Shown: piece by piece, positions 26,797-35,699 of the stretch
How positions within the stretch are numbered: position 1 is the first letter of the stretch
How the letters are laid out: every line of letters begins with the position of its first letter
Assembly (NCBI RefSeq): GCF_003569005.1
Contig: NZ_BCUR01000001.1
Span: forward strand, 1,369,893 to 1,433,892
Direction: 5' to 3'
DNA length: 64,000 bases
DNA from: Vibrio superstes
Lineage (GTDB): Bacteria; Pseudomonadota; Gammaproteobacteria; Enterobacterales; Vibrionaceae
Notes under the pieces: model-generated
Told to the model about the DNA's origin: nothing
Database searches by the model: none
What the model saw: only the letters and a program-made list of their open reading frames with translations
Made by a program: the position numbers and the translations under genes

Positions 26797-26982
26797 TTAA
26801 TGATCAATTCCGATCTGTGTAGCTAGCCCACTCAACCTACCGCTAGTCAGTCCTCTATATCGAGACATTGCTGTTTCAGAGGTCGAGCGGTCGTGATAGC
26901 CAGAGTCAGTTTTCCACTGAGCTAGTGTATTGTTCTGCACCATCAATACTGGACATTGAGTTAAATGGCTTTCCATGCTCAT
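26797..26982 (-). pseudogene. IS5-type transposase C-terminal remnant
   Basis: About 45 codons resemble the last part of IS5/IS903-group DDE transposases: LAQWKTDSGYHDRSTSE, then ETAMSRYRGLTSGRLS. The YHxRS and ET(A/T)M pattern follows the catalytic Glu region in those enzymes. The frame starts with unrelated codons and ends early (TQIGIDH). No inverted terminal repeats or target duplication are visible, so the element is long dead. Confidence 0.65.
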
Positions 26983-27045
26983 AGTTATCCATAGGACGAA
27001 CGGCTAGGGGTGCCAGTTCGCCGATTTTAACTGACTGAATGGTCT

Positions 27046-27384
27046 TCAGTCTATTCGGGTAATAAAGGTTTGCTCGTCATCCACAAAAGCCACAAAGCCG
27101 CCGTAATAGATAAACACTCGACCACGCCCTTCAACTAGGCAGGCAAGCTGTGGGTTTAAATCTTCTTCGTTATTCTGGCTTTGAAAGGTGCCGGTATCGG
27201 TGATTACGCCGCTGAGTGCAGGCAAATATCCATAAGTGCGCTTAGCTTGCTCAATCAGGCTCAATTCGCTGGCAGTAGAGAAGCAAGAGGGGATTGCACC
27301 GGCGTCTTCGATAAACATCGTTTTTAGTTCTTCGAAAGCTGTAATCACCAGCCAGTCGATGCCGTTCACATGATGGATAAACAT
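27046..27384 (-). CDS. Hypothetical protein, 112 residues
   Basis: ATG at 27384; the ribosome site is weak. The product is soluble and beta-rich, with YGYLPALSGVITDTG and GRGRVFIYYGGFVAFVDDE. No domain is recognised. The next thing downstream on its strand is the transposase remnant. Confidence 0.6.
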   Translation of the reverse strand: MFIHHVNGIDWLVITAFEELKTMFIEDAGAIPSCFSTASELSLIEQAKRTYGYLPALSGVITDTGTFQSQNNEEDLNPQLACLVEGRGRVFIYYGGFVAFVDDEQTFITRID

Positions 27385-27795
27385 AGAGTTTCTCGTAAAT
27401 TCTGATGCGGAGATTTTATCACTATCAGAGGAGAACGTATTAGGGTTTGTTGACCTTTTGAGGTTATTTTTGTAGCGATTTGTTGGGTATTAATACAAGG
27501 CAGTCGCTTTTAGGTGTGGTGGTTCCACATGAAAAGTGACTAACGCGGTAGAAATGCCCAACAGACCCTAGAGATTTAGTTGCTAAAGGCAGCAGTTTTA
27601 CGCCATTTCCGGTCATTCAACAGACCCTAGATATATGGAAGGTAATCATTCTATTTTTTTAGTATGTAGATCATACATTTAGACACAATTTTATTGTGGT
27701 TACTCTTGCCATTCTGCTTGCTCCCTCGAATAAAATCCTAGGCCTCTGTGTTAATTTGAAATGAGTTAAGCAACTAAAACTCAGGGGTTAAATTC
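27385..27795. other. Intergenic region with hairpin element and direct repeats
   Basis: About 410 bases with no gene. It contains the nested hairpin at 27481-27563 and two copies of CAACAGACCCTAGA (27559-27572 and 27618-27631). The dcu promoter must lie at its right end. Confidence 0.6.
27481..27563. repeat. Nested palindromic hairpin element
   Basis: Outer arms TGTTGGGTATT (27481-27491) and AATGCCCAACA (27553-27563) pair with one G-T. Inner arms AGTCGCTTTT (27502-27511) and AAAAGTGACT (27532-27541) pair with one wobble. A GTGTGG/CCACAT tip closes over a 5-nt loop. An 83-base double stem like this is typical of dispersed repeats or structured RNA. Confidence 0.6.
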
Positions 27796-29112
27796 ATGTT
27801 TAGTGTTCATTTGGCGTTACTGCTTATCGTAATATTCGTGGGGATTCGCTATGGCGGTGTCGCCTTTGGTTTGCTCGGCGGCTTGGGTGTTTCCATCATG
27901 GGGGTGGTCTTCGGAGTGTCAGCGGGATCGCCTCCAGTCTCCGTGATGCTCATTATTCTTGCTGTGGTTGCTGCATCAGCCACGCTTGAAGTCACCGGCG
28001 GTTTAGCACTGTTAGTTAAATTGGCGGAGAAAATGCTTCGTCGTAATCCAGACCGCATTGTCTTTTTAGCACCATTAACCACTTGGGGCCTGACCGCGTT
28101 AGTTGGGACAGGGCATTCAGTTTATCCTCTATTACCTGTGATCTATGATGTCGCTTACTCAAAGGGGATCCGCCCAGAGCGCGTAATGCCAATGTCTACA
28201 GTGGCAAGTCAAATGGGCATCACGGCTTCACCTCTTAGTGCCGCCGTTGCTGTTATGGTGACAGCATCCTTTGATAACAGTTGGGGAATTGGCCTGGGTT
28301 CTGTCTTATTGGTGACTATTCCTGCGACGTTTTTGGGGGTAATGGCCGCTTCTTTGTTCTCGCTTCGTCGTGGCAAAGAGTTGACCGATGACGCAGAGTT
28401 TCAAAAGCGTTGTGAAGACCCTGAATTCAAAGCTCAACTTGTAAGTGAAGTCATGGGATCTGAGCAAACAGCTGAAGAGAAGAAGATAGCTAAACGTGGA
28501 CTGGGGTTGTTTCTGGGCGGTATCGCTGTATTGGTGTGTATTGCCATGTTTGGTATGGAACTATTGCCGAAGGGAACAAGCTTAGGCGTGCTGATCCAGA
28601 TGCTGATGCTATCGGTAGGTGCAATCATTTTGATCACTTGCAACGTAAACACTAAGAAAATTGTCCGCAGTAATGTATTCATTGCAGGCATGTCTGCATT
28701 AGTCACCATTTTTGGTATAGCTTGGTTGTCCGATACCATCATTTCTCACCATAAGTCAGGCATCATTGAAGTGATGGGTGACATGGTACAAGCCAAGCCA
28801 TGGTTGTTTGCTATCGCATTAGCCATGGGGTCTGCGTTCATTAAATCACAAGCGGCTTGCTTAACTGCATTACTACCATTGGGCATCAGTTTGGGCATTG
28901 ATCCTGTCGTATTGATCGGAGTCATACCCGCTTGCTACGCTTATTTCTTTTTTCCATTTTATCCATCTGATCTTGCGGCAATTGAGTTCGACAGGACAGG
29001 AACAACTCGAATTGGTAAATACGTATTGAACCATAGCTTCATGGCAGTGGGCTTAATTGGAGTGAGTGTAGCGACCTGTTGTGGCTATTTTATCTCGATG
29101 GCGGTCAATTAA
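27796..29112 (+). CDS. Anaerobic C4-dicarboxylate carrier of the DcuA/DcuB family
   Basis: 438 residues with about ten membrane helices and a polar loop near residues 195-230. The N-terminal half carries the Dcu signature (GGLALLVKLAEKMLRRNP, and LVGTGHSVYPLLPVIYDVA). DcuA/B carriers exchange or take up aspartate, malate, fumarate and succinate, mostly under anaerobic conditions. The start has AGGGG about 8 bases upstream. The gene stands alone, ended by a terminator at 29141. I cannot say whether it is A-like (aspartate uptake) or B-like (fumarate-succinate exchange). Confidence 0.9.
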   Translation: MFSVHLALLLIVIFVGIRYGGVAFGLLGGLGVSIMGVVFGVSAGSPPVSVMLIILAVVAASATLEVTGGLALLVKLAEKMLRRNPDRIVFLAPLTTWGLTALVGTGHSVYPLLPVIYDVAYSKGIRPERVMPMSTVASQMGITASPLSAAVAVMVTASFDNSWGIGLGSVLLVTIPATFLGVMAASLFSLRRGKELTDDAEFQKRCEDPEFKAQLVSEVMGSEQTAEEKKIAKRGLGLFLGGIAVLVCIAMFGMELLPKGTSLGVLIQMLMLSVGAIILITCNVNTKKIVRSNVFIAGMSALVTIFGIAWLSDTIISHHKSGIIEVMGDMVQAKPWLFAIALAMGSAFIKSQAACLTALLPLGISLGIDPVVLIGVIPACYAYFFFPFYPSDLAAIEFDRTGTTRIGKYVLNHSFMAVGLIGVSVATCCGYFISMAVN

Positions 29113-29140
29113 AATAGAGACAACTTAGCCGGAGTGAAGA

Positions 29141-29176
29141 AAGGGTCATTTGTTAATTCAACCAATGACCCTTTTT
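29141..29176 (+). terminator. Rho-independent terminator of the dcu gene
   Basis: Stem AAGGGTCATT (29141-29150) with AATGACCCTT (29164-29173), 13-nt loop, then TTTG. Confidence 0.8.
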
Positions 29177-29465
29177 GTTGCATTGCTCTCTGATAAACAT
29201 AGGTTCAACGATCTCTTCGCTTTCCTCGAAGTTCTTTAGAAATCCGATACGCCTGTAGAAGGAAAGCTCTACTATTCTGTGGTATTGTTTTTTGGGGGGA
29301 TTAGCGGAAGTGTTCGAATACCCAATCGAAAAAATCGTCTGTTAAAAATAGCGTGCTGTTGAAAAAGTCAAAGACAAAATCTACAAGTAATGCGTTATCG
29401 CTTTCACTTGGCCAGAAGTGATTATGAAGTAGCTTACAAGTTGAATGTTGGGTAGATATTTAGAA
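29153..29465 (-). other. Decayed coding-like sequence between dcu and the sugar operon
   Basis: The minus strand has two adjacent open frames that read like protein but have no start codons or ribosome sites. One runs from about 29342 to 29153 (contains SFYRRIGFLKNFEESEE, reminiscent of a GNAT acetyltransferase C-terminus). The other ends at 29301 (contains LVDFVFDFFNSTLFLTDD). They meet at C6-A6 homopolymers. It could be a broken gene or a dispersed repeat; I cannot decide. Confidence 0.3.
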
Positions 29466-29517
29466 TGGATGGTTGAGCCGAAACTAAGTTGTTTACATAG
29501 GTTATGTTGATAAATTT

Positions 29518-29547
29518 GGAGGGTTCTAATGCTTATTAGAACCCTCC
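29518..29547 (-). terminator. Strong hairpin downstream of the sugar operon
   Basis: A perfect 12-bp stem, GGAGGGTTCTAA (29518-29529) with TTAGAACCCTCC (29536-29547), loop 6. It lies about 60 bases beyond the last gene of the minus-strand sugar operon. The following minus-strand bases are AAATTTATC, so the T tract is poor. Confidence 0.65.
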
Positions 29548-29608
29548 ATACTTACTAGGCTAACTCTCGTTGCTCCCTTTGACAGGAATTACATTGCTAA
29601 TGAATCTA

Positions 29609-30583
29609 TTAATAAGCCGATTCAGGCTCGTAATAGAGGTTAGCGTTGTGTTTATCCACTAGCTCAGCAGCCAAGATGACGCGAGAGGGGGAGGTATGAT
29701 ACAGATTGCCCAATCTCTCGTTCTTCAAGCCTGTTACGCTCAGTGCAATGGCTGAGGCCACCATATTTGGTGGGTAGGTGACGGTTGCACGAACCACTGG
29801 GTCGCCATCAATAACCATCTTCATAATATCTTTAGAACCAGCGCCACCTAGCACGGTTTTAACGTCTGTTCGGCCAGATTCTTTGATGGCTTGCATTACG
29901 CCCTTAAGCATATCGTCATCTTGGCACCATACCGCATCAATTTGAGGGTGGCGTTGTAACATATTCTCCATTACCGCCAATGCTTTCTGGGTGGACCAGT
30001 CTGCAGGTTGGCTATCAAGGATCTCAATGTTTTTGTGCCTTGCCATCTCTTCATTGAACGCGTCAACGCGTTGCTTGTTGATAGGAATTGACATGCCTTC
30101 TAGCACTACAATTTTACCCTTATCGTTCATTTCTGAGGCAAGCCACTTACCACTCACGGTTCCCAGCCCAGCATTGTCACCAGCGATGAAGACGTTTTGC
30201 GCCGAATGCGCAAGCTCACGGTCAACCACGACAGTGTAGATGCCTTTGTTATAGGCTTCTTCAATGACGGTTTGCAGTGTTGCTGGGTTATGAGGAAGGA
30301 TGACTAGTGCATCAATACCACGAATCATGAGGTCTTCAACATCGCCCACCTGCTTAGAGCCAGAACTGGCTGCAACCACATAGAACTCGAAGTCTTTTTC
30401 TTGCTTTCTAAAGTCAGCAGCGGCCTTTTCTGCCCACCACAACACGCCTCCTGTCCAACCATGATCCGCTGATGGTACTGAAATTCCAACCTTGTAGGTT
30501 TTAGCCCACGCCTGAGATGTGCACAGCATTAATGCCAGAATCATTCCAAAGCCTAACTGTGCAAGTTTTTTTATTTGTAGCAT
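29609..30583 (-). CDS. Sugar ABC transporter, periplasmic binding protein
   Basis: 324 residues with a signal peptide (cleavage near QAWA-KT) and the ribose/galactose-type binding fold (Peripla_BP_4): VGISVPSADHGWTGGV at the N-terminus and DALVILPHNPATLQTVIEEA near residue 90. It captures the sugar in the periplasm and delivers it to the permease encoded next. It is the last gene of the operon on the minus strand; high demand for binding protein usually explains extra stability of its RNA. The ligand is unknown; the two enzymes of the operon suggest a sugar or glycoside oxidised at a ring hydroxyl. Confidence 0.9.
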   Translation of the reverse strand: MLQIKKLAQLGFGMILALMLCTSQAWAKTYKVGISVPSADHGWTGGVLWWAEKAAADFRKQEKDFEFYVVAASSGSKQVGDVEDLMIRGIDALVILPHNPATLQTVIEEAYNKGIYTVVVDRELAHSAQNVFIAGDNAGLGTVSGKWLASEMNDKGKIVVLEGMSIPINKQRVDAFNEEMARHKNIEILDSQPADWSTQKALAVMENMLQRHPQIDAVWCQDDDMLKGVMQAIKESGRTDVKTVLGGAGSKDIMKMVIDGDPVVRATVTYPPNMVASAIALSVTGLKNERLGNLYHTSPSRVILAAELVDKHNANLYYEPESAY

Positions 30584-30617
30584 CTGTTAGTTCCTCTATG
30601 TTACAGGTTTTGACGGG

Positions 30618-31628
30618 TTACTCTGAACGCTTAAATTGCATTAATACTGCGAGCAGAATAACGGCGCCTTTTACCGTTCCTTGTAGATATGGGCTTACAC
30701 CCAGTAGGTTAAGCATGTTGTTGATAATGCCTAGTATGATTGCGCCAACTACGGTTCCCCATATAGATCCTTTTCCGCCTGACATGGCCGTACCACCGAT
30801 AACAACGGCAGCAATGACGTCTAGTTCATAGAACAGACCCGCATCCCCAGGGCTTATAGAATTGAGCCGAGAAGAGAGCATGACAGCGGAAACACCGACG
30901 GTGAATCCTAGTAACACAAAAGTGAGAAAAACGATTTTTTGTACATTGATGGCGGAGTAGGTCGCAACCTTAGGGTTTGACCCGACAGCGCAGACATGGC
31001 GGCCAAATGCGGTGTGCTTAAGAAGCACGTGTCCAATGACTGCCAATATCAAGAACACCCAAACAGGAATAGGTAACTCCAAGAAGTAGCCCGTTCCGAT
31101 TTTCGGGTAATTAGGGTTGCTGGATACGACCTCACCGGCATCGCTAAGATAAAGGGTCAGCGAGCGATAAATAGACATTGTCGCTAGGGTTGCGACAAAG
31201 GCGGTGATCTTGCCCACCGTGGTCAACAGCCCATTAATGGCACCAAACAACGCGCCCAATACCATAGCGGCAACTATCGCAAGACTCACCGACATCCAGC
31301 CAATGCCCAAATAGTTGAGTAGCATGATGATCAATACGCCCACCAAAGCCAATGTGGAACCTACAGATAGGTCAATTCCACCGGCAATGATCACGAAGGT
31401 CATGCCTAGCGCAATGATCCCGGTATAAGAGACCTGCCGCAGGATATTGGTGAGGTTACGAGGTATCAGAAAATGCTCACTCGCTATTGCAGAGATGGCA
31501 AACAATACCGCTAAAGCGATGAGTGGCGCATAATTTCCCCAGTTTATGCGCTTAAGGCGTTCGCTGACTGTTGGTGAGCTTTGAGCGCTAATATTGTCTT
31601 CGGTAAGGTGGTGCAAATTATCACTCAT
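30618..31628 (-). CDS. Sugar ABC transporter permease (RbsC type)
   Basis: 336 residues with 8-10 membrane helices and the RbsC-family motifs: GIIALGMTFVIIAGGIDLSVGS and AVVIGGTAMSGGKGSIWGT (given here with internal breaks in mind: IIAGGIDLSVGS; GGTAMSGGKGSIWGT). It forms the transmembrane pore with the twin-domain ATPase. The start overlaps the end of the ATPase gene by 4 bases, so translation is coupled. The usual length for RbsC-like permeases is about 320-340. Confidence 0.93.
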   Translation of the reverse strand: MSDNLHHLTEDNISAQSSPTVSERLKRINWGNYAPLIALAVLFAISAIASEHFLIPRNLTNILRQVSYTGIIALGMTFVIIAGGIDLSVGSTLALVGVLIIMLLNYLGIGWMSVSLAIVAAMVLGALFGAINGLLTTVGKITAFVATLATMSIYRSLTLYLSDAGEVVSSNPNYPKIGTGYFLELPIPVWVFLILAVIGHVLLKHTAFGRHVCAVGSNPKVATYSAINVQKIVFLTFVLLGFTVGVSAVMLSSRLNSISPGDAGLFYELDVIAAVVIGGTAMSGGKGSIWGTVVGAIILGIINNMLNLLGVSPYLQGTVKGAVILLAVLMQFKRSE

Positions 31629-33175
31629 AGAACCATTCCTTCTGCTTCTGATGTTGCTTCGGGATGAGTTAAGCCAGCGGCTAGCAACATGATTTGCTGT
31701 TCGGTGATGTCTTCCCCAATCAATTCCCCTTGTTGCTTACCCTCTCGCATCACAATTACCCGATTCGCAAGCCCAATCAGCTCTTCCATTTCAGAAGAGA
31801 TGACGATAACAGCCAACCCTTGTTCAGTGAGGCTCTGAATAAAGTGATAGATGTCTTTCTTGGTATTAACGTCAACGCCACGAGTAGGCTCATCTAAGAT
31901 GAGTATTCTTGGGTGGGTATCCATCCATTTTGATAGATAGACTTTTTGTTGATTTCCACCGCTTAAAAACTGAAGCTCTGTGTCTAGGTTGTTGGTTTTT
32001 ATATCAAACTTTTCAACAAACTGTTCTGACTGTTGCTTTGTTTTTTTGTGCGCGATTAGGCCATTGGTGTATTTGTCCAGAGAAACCAGAGTAATGTTCT
32101 CATGCAGGTTAAAATTGAGAATCAGTCCGCTTCCTTGTCGGTCTTCACTCAAATACGCCAAACCCTGATTAACCGCATGCTTAACATTGGAGATTCGATA
32201 GTGATCGCCAAAGATCTTGGCTTTACCACTGGCGATAGGGCGTAATCCCATCAATGCTTCGGCGATCTCGGTTCTACCGCTACCCACGAGACCTGCAAAC
32301 CCAAGCACCTCACCACTGTGGACATGAAAACTCACATGCTTAACCAGTTTCTTGAGGCTAAGGTCTTTGACCTCAAGAGCTACCTCTGATTTTGGGGTGG
32401 TACGCGGAGGGAAGATTTGATGGAGTTCGCGACCGACCATTTTAGTGGCCATATCGTGTTCGTTGATCTCGGCAACCTCGTCAACGGACACTAACTCGCC
32501 ATCGCGTAGGATCATCAAGCGATCACATAGGCGTTTTACTTCCTTCAACTTGTGAGAGATAAATAAGATAGTGACGCCTTGCTTTTTAAGCTTATCAATC
32601 AGCGCAAAAAGAATATCCACCTCATGATTGGTTAAAACCGTCGTCGGTTCATCCATGATCAAAATACGTACATCGTTAACCAGTGCTTTTGCAATCTCTA
32701 CCATCTGCTTTTCAGCAACGCTCAGTTGCTCAATCAGTGCGTCGGTAGAGAGTGGGGTATCGAGCATGGCTAACAATTGCTCGGTTTTCTTCCTCATGGC
32801 TGTTTTGTCTAGCAAGGCATATTTGTAGCTGGTTTTGTTGATTAACTCCTGCCCAAGAAAGATGTTCTCAAACACATTCAATGTGGGCACTAGGTTAAAT
32901 TCTTGAGGGATCATGGCGATCCCGTGAAGTTTTGCATCCGAAGGAGCTCGAATATTGACGGGGTGGCCATCGATCTCAACCGTACCGCTGGTGGCGTGGT
33001 AAATCCCATTAATGATCTTTAATAATGTGGATTTACCCGCTCCATTTTCTCCGAGTATGCCAAGTACTTCTCCAGCATGAATATCGATACAGATGTCATG
33101 CAGGACGGTCACGCCGGAGAAGGCTTTGCTAATATTCTTCAGGCGCAATAGTGGAGCTATCGCAGTTTGAGCCAT
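31625..33175 (-). CDS. Sugar ABC transporter ATPase, two nucleotide-binding domains (RbsA type)
   Basis: 516 residues with tandem ABC domains. The first has a normal Walker A (GENGAGKST), signature LSVAEKQMVEIAKAL and Walker B (ILIMDEP). The second has the degenerate Walker A GLVGSGRTE that is normal in RbsA-like proteins, signature LSGGNQQKV and Walker B ILILDEPTRG. It powers sugar import. Its start codon directly follows the stop of the dehydrogenase gene, and its end overlaps the permease start. Confidence 0.94.
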   Translation of the reverse strand: MAQTAIAPLLRLKNISKAFSGVTVLHDICIDIHAGEVLGILGENGAGKSTLLKIINGIYHATSGTVEIDGHPVNIRAPSDAKLHGIAMIPQEFNLVPTLNVFENIFLGQELINKTSYKYALLDKTAMRKKTEQLLAMLDTPLSTDALIEQLSVAEKQMVEIAKALVNDVRILIMDEPTTVLTNHEVDILFALIDKLKKQGVTILFISHKLKEVKRLCDRLMILRDGELVSVDEVAEINEHDMATKMVGRELHQIFPPRTTPKSEVALEVKDLSLKKLVKHVSFHVHSGEVLGFAGLVGSGRTEIAEALMGLRPIASGKAKIFGDHYRISNVKHAVNQGLAYLSEDRQGSGLILNFNLHENITLVSLDKYTNGLIAHKKTKQQSEQFVEKFDIKTNNLDTELQFLSGGNQQKVYLSKWMDTHPRILILDEPTRGVDVNTKKDIYHFIQSLTEQGLAVIVISSEMEELIGLANRVIVMREGKQQGELIGEDITEQQIMLLAAGLTHPEATSEAEGMVL

Positions 33176-34333
33176 CTAAAACTCCTTAATCGATACCCAA
33201 TGTCCATTTTGCTCTGAAGAGGCGATGACGGCGCTGATAAACCTCAGGCCATCCAACCCTGTATTTACGTCTGGCATCAAACTTCCCTCTAACACATCTT
33301 CAAGTCTGTCGCCTTGCTTGATGCGTGAGATACAATCTGCGGCCTCGGTGTAAAGGTTGGCAAATCCCTCGAGATAACCCTCAGGGTGGCCACCGGGCGT
33401 TCGCACTAAATGGCTTCCGGTATCTATGTAGGCATTACCACCTCGAGTGAGTAATTGCGTCGCTTGCCCAAGTGGACTAAAAAAGAGCTGATTAGGGTTC
33501 TCTTGGGCCCACTCTAGGCCACCTTTATCGCCGTAAATACGAATTCTCAATCCATTTTCATTGCCGGGAGCGACTTGGCTGCTCCAGAGCATACCTTTGA
33601 CATTGTTATCAAAGCGCAACATGGCTTGAACATTGTCATCGAGTCTTCGTCCTTCCACGAAGGTAGTGAGCTCGGCACTGACTTGTTGCAAACTCAGTTG
33701 AGACATGAAGCACGCCAGATTGTAGGCATGGGTGCCAATATCACCTAAGCACCCAGCAGGACCAGAACGGCTCGGGTCGGTACGCCATTGCGCTTGTTTG
33801 TTATCGGTATGCTCTGTATCTGTGGTCATCCAGTCTTGAGGGTATTCAACCTGGATCAACCTCAGCTCCCCTAAGTCACCTTGATGAATCATTTGTCTGG
33901 CTTGACGTACCATGGGGTAGGCGGTGTAGTTGTGGGTCAACACAAACAAAACACCAGACTTGGTTGCGATATCTTTTAGCTGCTTGGCATCCTCTAAGCT
34001 TGAGGTCATGGGCTTATCGCAAATGACGTGAATGCCGGCCTCAAGAAAGGCTTTTGCCACAGGAAAATGCATGTGATTGGGAGTCACAATAGCAACTGCA
34101 TCGATTCCATCTTCTCTTTGCGCTTCTTGCGTCGCCATTTGTTTGAAGTCTGAATAGGTGCGTTCAGGGTCAATGCCGAGTGCCTTGCCTGAGCGCATGG
34201 CTTTTTCTGTGGTTGAACTAAGAGCACCTGCAACCAGTTCATATTTCCCATCAATACGTGAAGCAATACGGTGCACAGCACCGATAAAAGCTCCCTCACC
34301 ACCGCCAACCATACCTAGTTTTAACATTGTCAT
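33176..34333 (-). CDS. Gfo/Idh/MocA family NAD(P)-dependent dehydrogenase
   Basis: 385 residues. The N-terminal Rossmann fold begins GMVGGGEGAFIGAVHR, with the family catalytic Lys in CDKPMTSS (the EKP-like motif) near residue 97. The GGxxxDxxxH site is present as GCLGDIGTHAYNL. Such enzymes oxidise ring hydroxyls of sugars, inositols or glycosides. Together with the TIM-barrel isomerase upstream (10 bases away) and the sugar ABC genes, it suggests oxidation followed by isomerisation or elimination of the imported substrate, as in 3-keto-glycoside or inositol pathways. The exact substrate is inference. Confidence 0.9.
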   Translation of the reverse strand: MTMLKLGMVGGGEGAFIGAVHRIASRIDGKYELVAGALSSTTEKAMRSGKALGIDPERTYSDFKQMATQEAQREDGIDAVAIVTPNHMHFPVAKAFLEAGIHVICDKPMTSSLEDAKQLKDIATKSGVLFVLTHNYTAYPMVRQARQMIHQGDLGELRLIQVEYPQDWMTTDTEHTDNKQAQWRTDPSRSGPAGCLGDIGTHAYNLACFMSQLSLQQVSAELTTFVEGRRLDDNVQAMLRFDNNVKGMLWSSQVAPGNENGLRIRIYGDKGGLEWAQENPNQLFFSPLGQATQLLTRGGNAYIDTGSHLVRTPGGHPEGYLEGFANLYTEAADCISRIKQGDRLEDVLEGSLMPDVNTGLDGLRFISAVIASSEQNGHWVSIKEF

Positions 34334-34343
34334 AATGGGCCCC

Positions 34344-35405
34344 TTAAACTAAACCAAGAATACGGCGGTTTGCTTGCAGATCCGTATCGGCATCAGCGAA
34401 ATCATCGAACGCTTTGTCCGTTACTCGTATGATATGGCGGTTAACAAATTCAACGCCTTCGGCAGCACCAGATTCGGGGTGTTTCAGGCAACATTCCCAT
34501 TCGACGACAGCCCAACCATCAAAGTCATACTGGGACAATTTAGAGAACACAGCGCCAAAATCCACTTGCCCATCGCCCAAAGAACGGAAGCGACCCGCTC
34601 TGTCAGTCCAGTTTTGATAGCCGCTGTAAACGCCCTGCATGGCAGAAGGGTTAAACTCTGCATCCTTAACGTGGAACATCTTGATTCTTTCGTGGTAGCG
34701 GTCAATAAAGGCCAAGTAATCAAGCTGTTGCAATACAAAATGGCTTGGGTCATAGAGGATATTGGCCCTTGGGTGATTATCCACGGCCTCTAAGAACATC
34801 TCGAACGTGATACCGTCGTGCAAATCTTCACCAGGGTGGATCTCATAGCAGACATCGACACCGGCTTCATCGAATGCATCTAAGATAGGCTTCCAGCGTT
34901 CGGCAAGCTCTGCAAAACCGGTTTCAACTAAGCCTTGTGGTCGCTGTGGCCATGGGTATAAAAACGGCCATAGTAATGCGCCAGAAAAGGTGACATGAGC
35001 GGTTAGGCCTAGATTTTTTGAGGCCTTTGCCGAAAGCATAAGCTGATTGACTGCCCACTTTTGACGAGCTTCTGGGTTCTTGTGGACATGAGGTGGGGCA
35101 AATCCATCAAACATTTCATCGTAGGCAGGGTGAACAGCAACCAATTGTCCTTGTAGGTGGGTACTGAGTTCGGTGAGTTGAACACCATATTTTGCCAGTA
35201 CAGCGAGGAGGGATTGGCAATAATCTAGGTCGTTGGCGGCTTTTTCTAAGTCAATCATGCGAGGATCCCAAGTTGGGATTTGAACGCCTTTATAGCCAAG
35301 TTCACTGGCCCATTCAACAATGGATTCGAGTGAGTTAAACGGTGCATCATCTGAGCAAAATTGCGCTAAAAAGAGCGCAGGACCCTTTATTGTTTTCATA
35401 TTCAA
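34344..35405 (-). CDS. Sugar phosphate isomerase/epimerase family TIM-barrel protein
   Basis: 353 residues of the xylose-isomerase-like AP-endonuclease-2 TIM barrel. Likely metal ligands are visible in order: Glu in VCYEIHPGED, Asp/His in LYDPSHF, His/Asp in FHVKDAE, and Glu in VVEWEC. Relatives act as sugar epimerases, inosose dehydratases (IolE) or 3-keto-glycoside hydrolases/epimerases. It is the first gene of the minus-strand sugar operon and begins 22 bases from the operator at 35428-35441. The neighbouring dehydrogenase suggests it takes the oxidised product. Confidence 0.9.
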   Translation of the reverse strand: MNMKTIKGPALFLAQFCSDDAPFNSLESIVEWASELGYKGVQIPTWDPRMIDLEKAANDLDYCQSLLAVLAKYGVQLTELSTHLQGQLVAVHPAYDEMFDGFAPPHVHKNPEARQKWAVNQLMLSAKASKNLGLTAHVTFSGALLWPFLYPWPQRPQGLVETGFAELAERWKPILDAFDEAGVDVCYEIHPGEDLHDGITFEMFLEAVDNHPRANILYDPSHFVLQQLDYLAFIDRYHERIKMFHVKDAEFNPSAMQGVYSGYQNWTDRAGRFRSLGDGQVDFGAVFSKLSQYDFDGWAVVEWECCLKHPESGAAEGVEFVNRHIIRVTDKAFDDFADADTDLQANRRILGLV

Positions 35406-35427
35406 TCCCTTCTATATTTACGATAAA

Positions 35428-35441
35428 TGCAATCGATTACA
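35428..35441. promoter_or_regulatory. LacI-type operator O1, sugar operon side
   Basis: TGCAATCGATTACA is an imperfect palindrome with central CG, as in LacI/PurR-family operators. It lies 22 bases before the first operon gene. Its exact reverse complement occurs at 35657-35670, and the two share 17 bases, TGCAATCGATTACATTA. Confidence 0.82.
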
Positions 35442-35656
35442 TTACGATAAAGAAATAAATGACTGTAATTGAAACTAATGCACCAATCGTGTTCTGAGTG
35501 AAAAATAATCTACACAAGCTACTATACAAGTAAATTTAAGTGTTTTTAGCAAGATGTGAGCGATCTGTGACCAGTGTGGGTGATTTATGGCAGATTTGTG
35601 ATCACTTGATTTAGAATATTTGACCTAGTGAACAATTTTTGTCACAGTCAATATAA

Positions 35657-35670
35657 TGTAATCGATTGCA
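35657..35670. promoter_or_regulatory. LacI-type operator O2, regulator side
   Basis: TGTAATCGATTGCA is the reverse complement of O1 and lies 29 bases before the LacI gene. The pair, about 230 bases apart, would allow looping or joint autorepression and operon repression. Confidence 0.82.
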
Positions 35671-35699
35671 GTGTATTGTGTGAATTTGGAGAGGATGTC

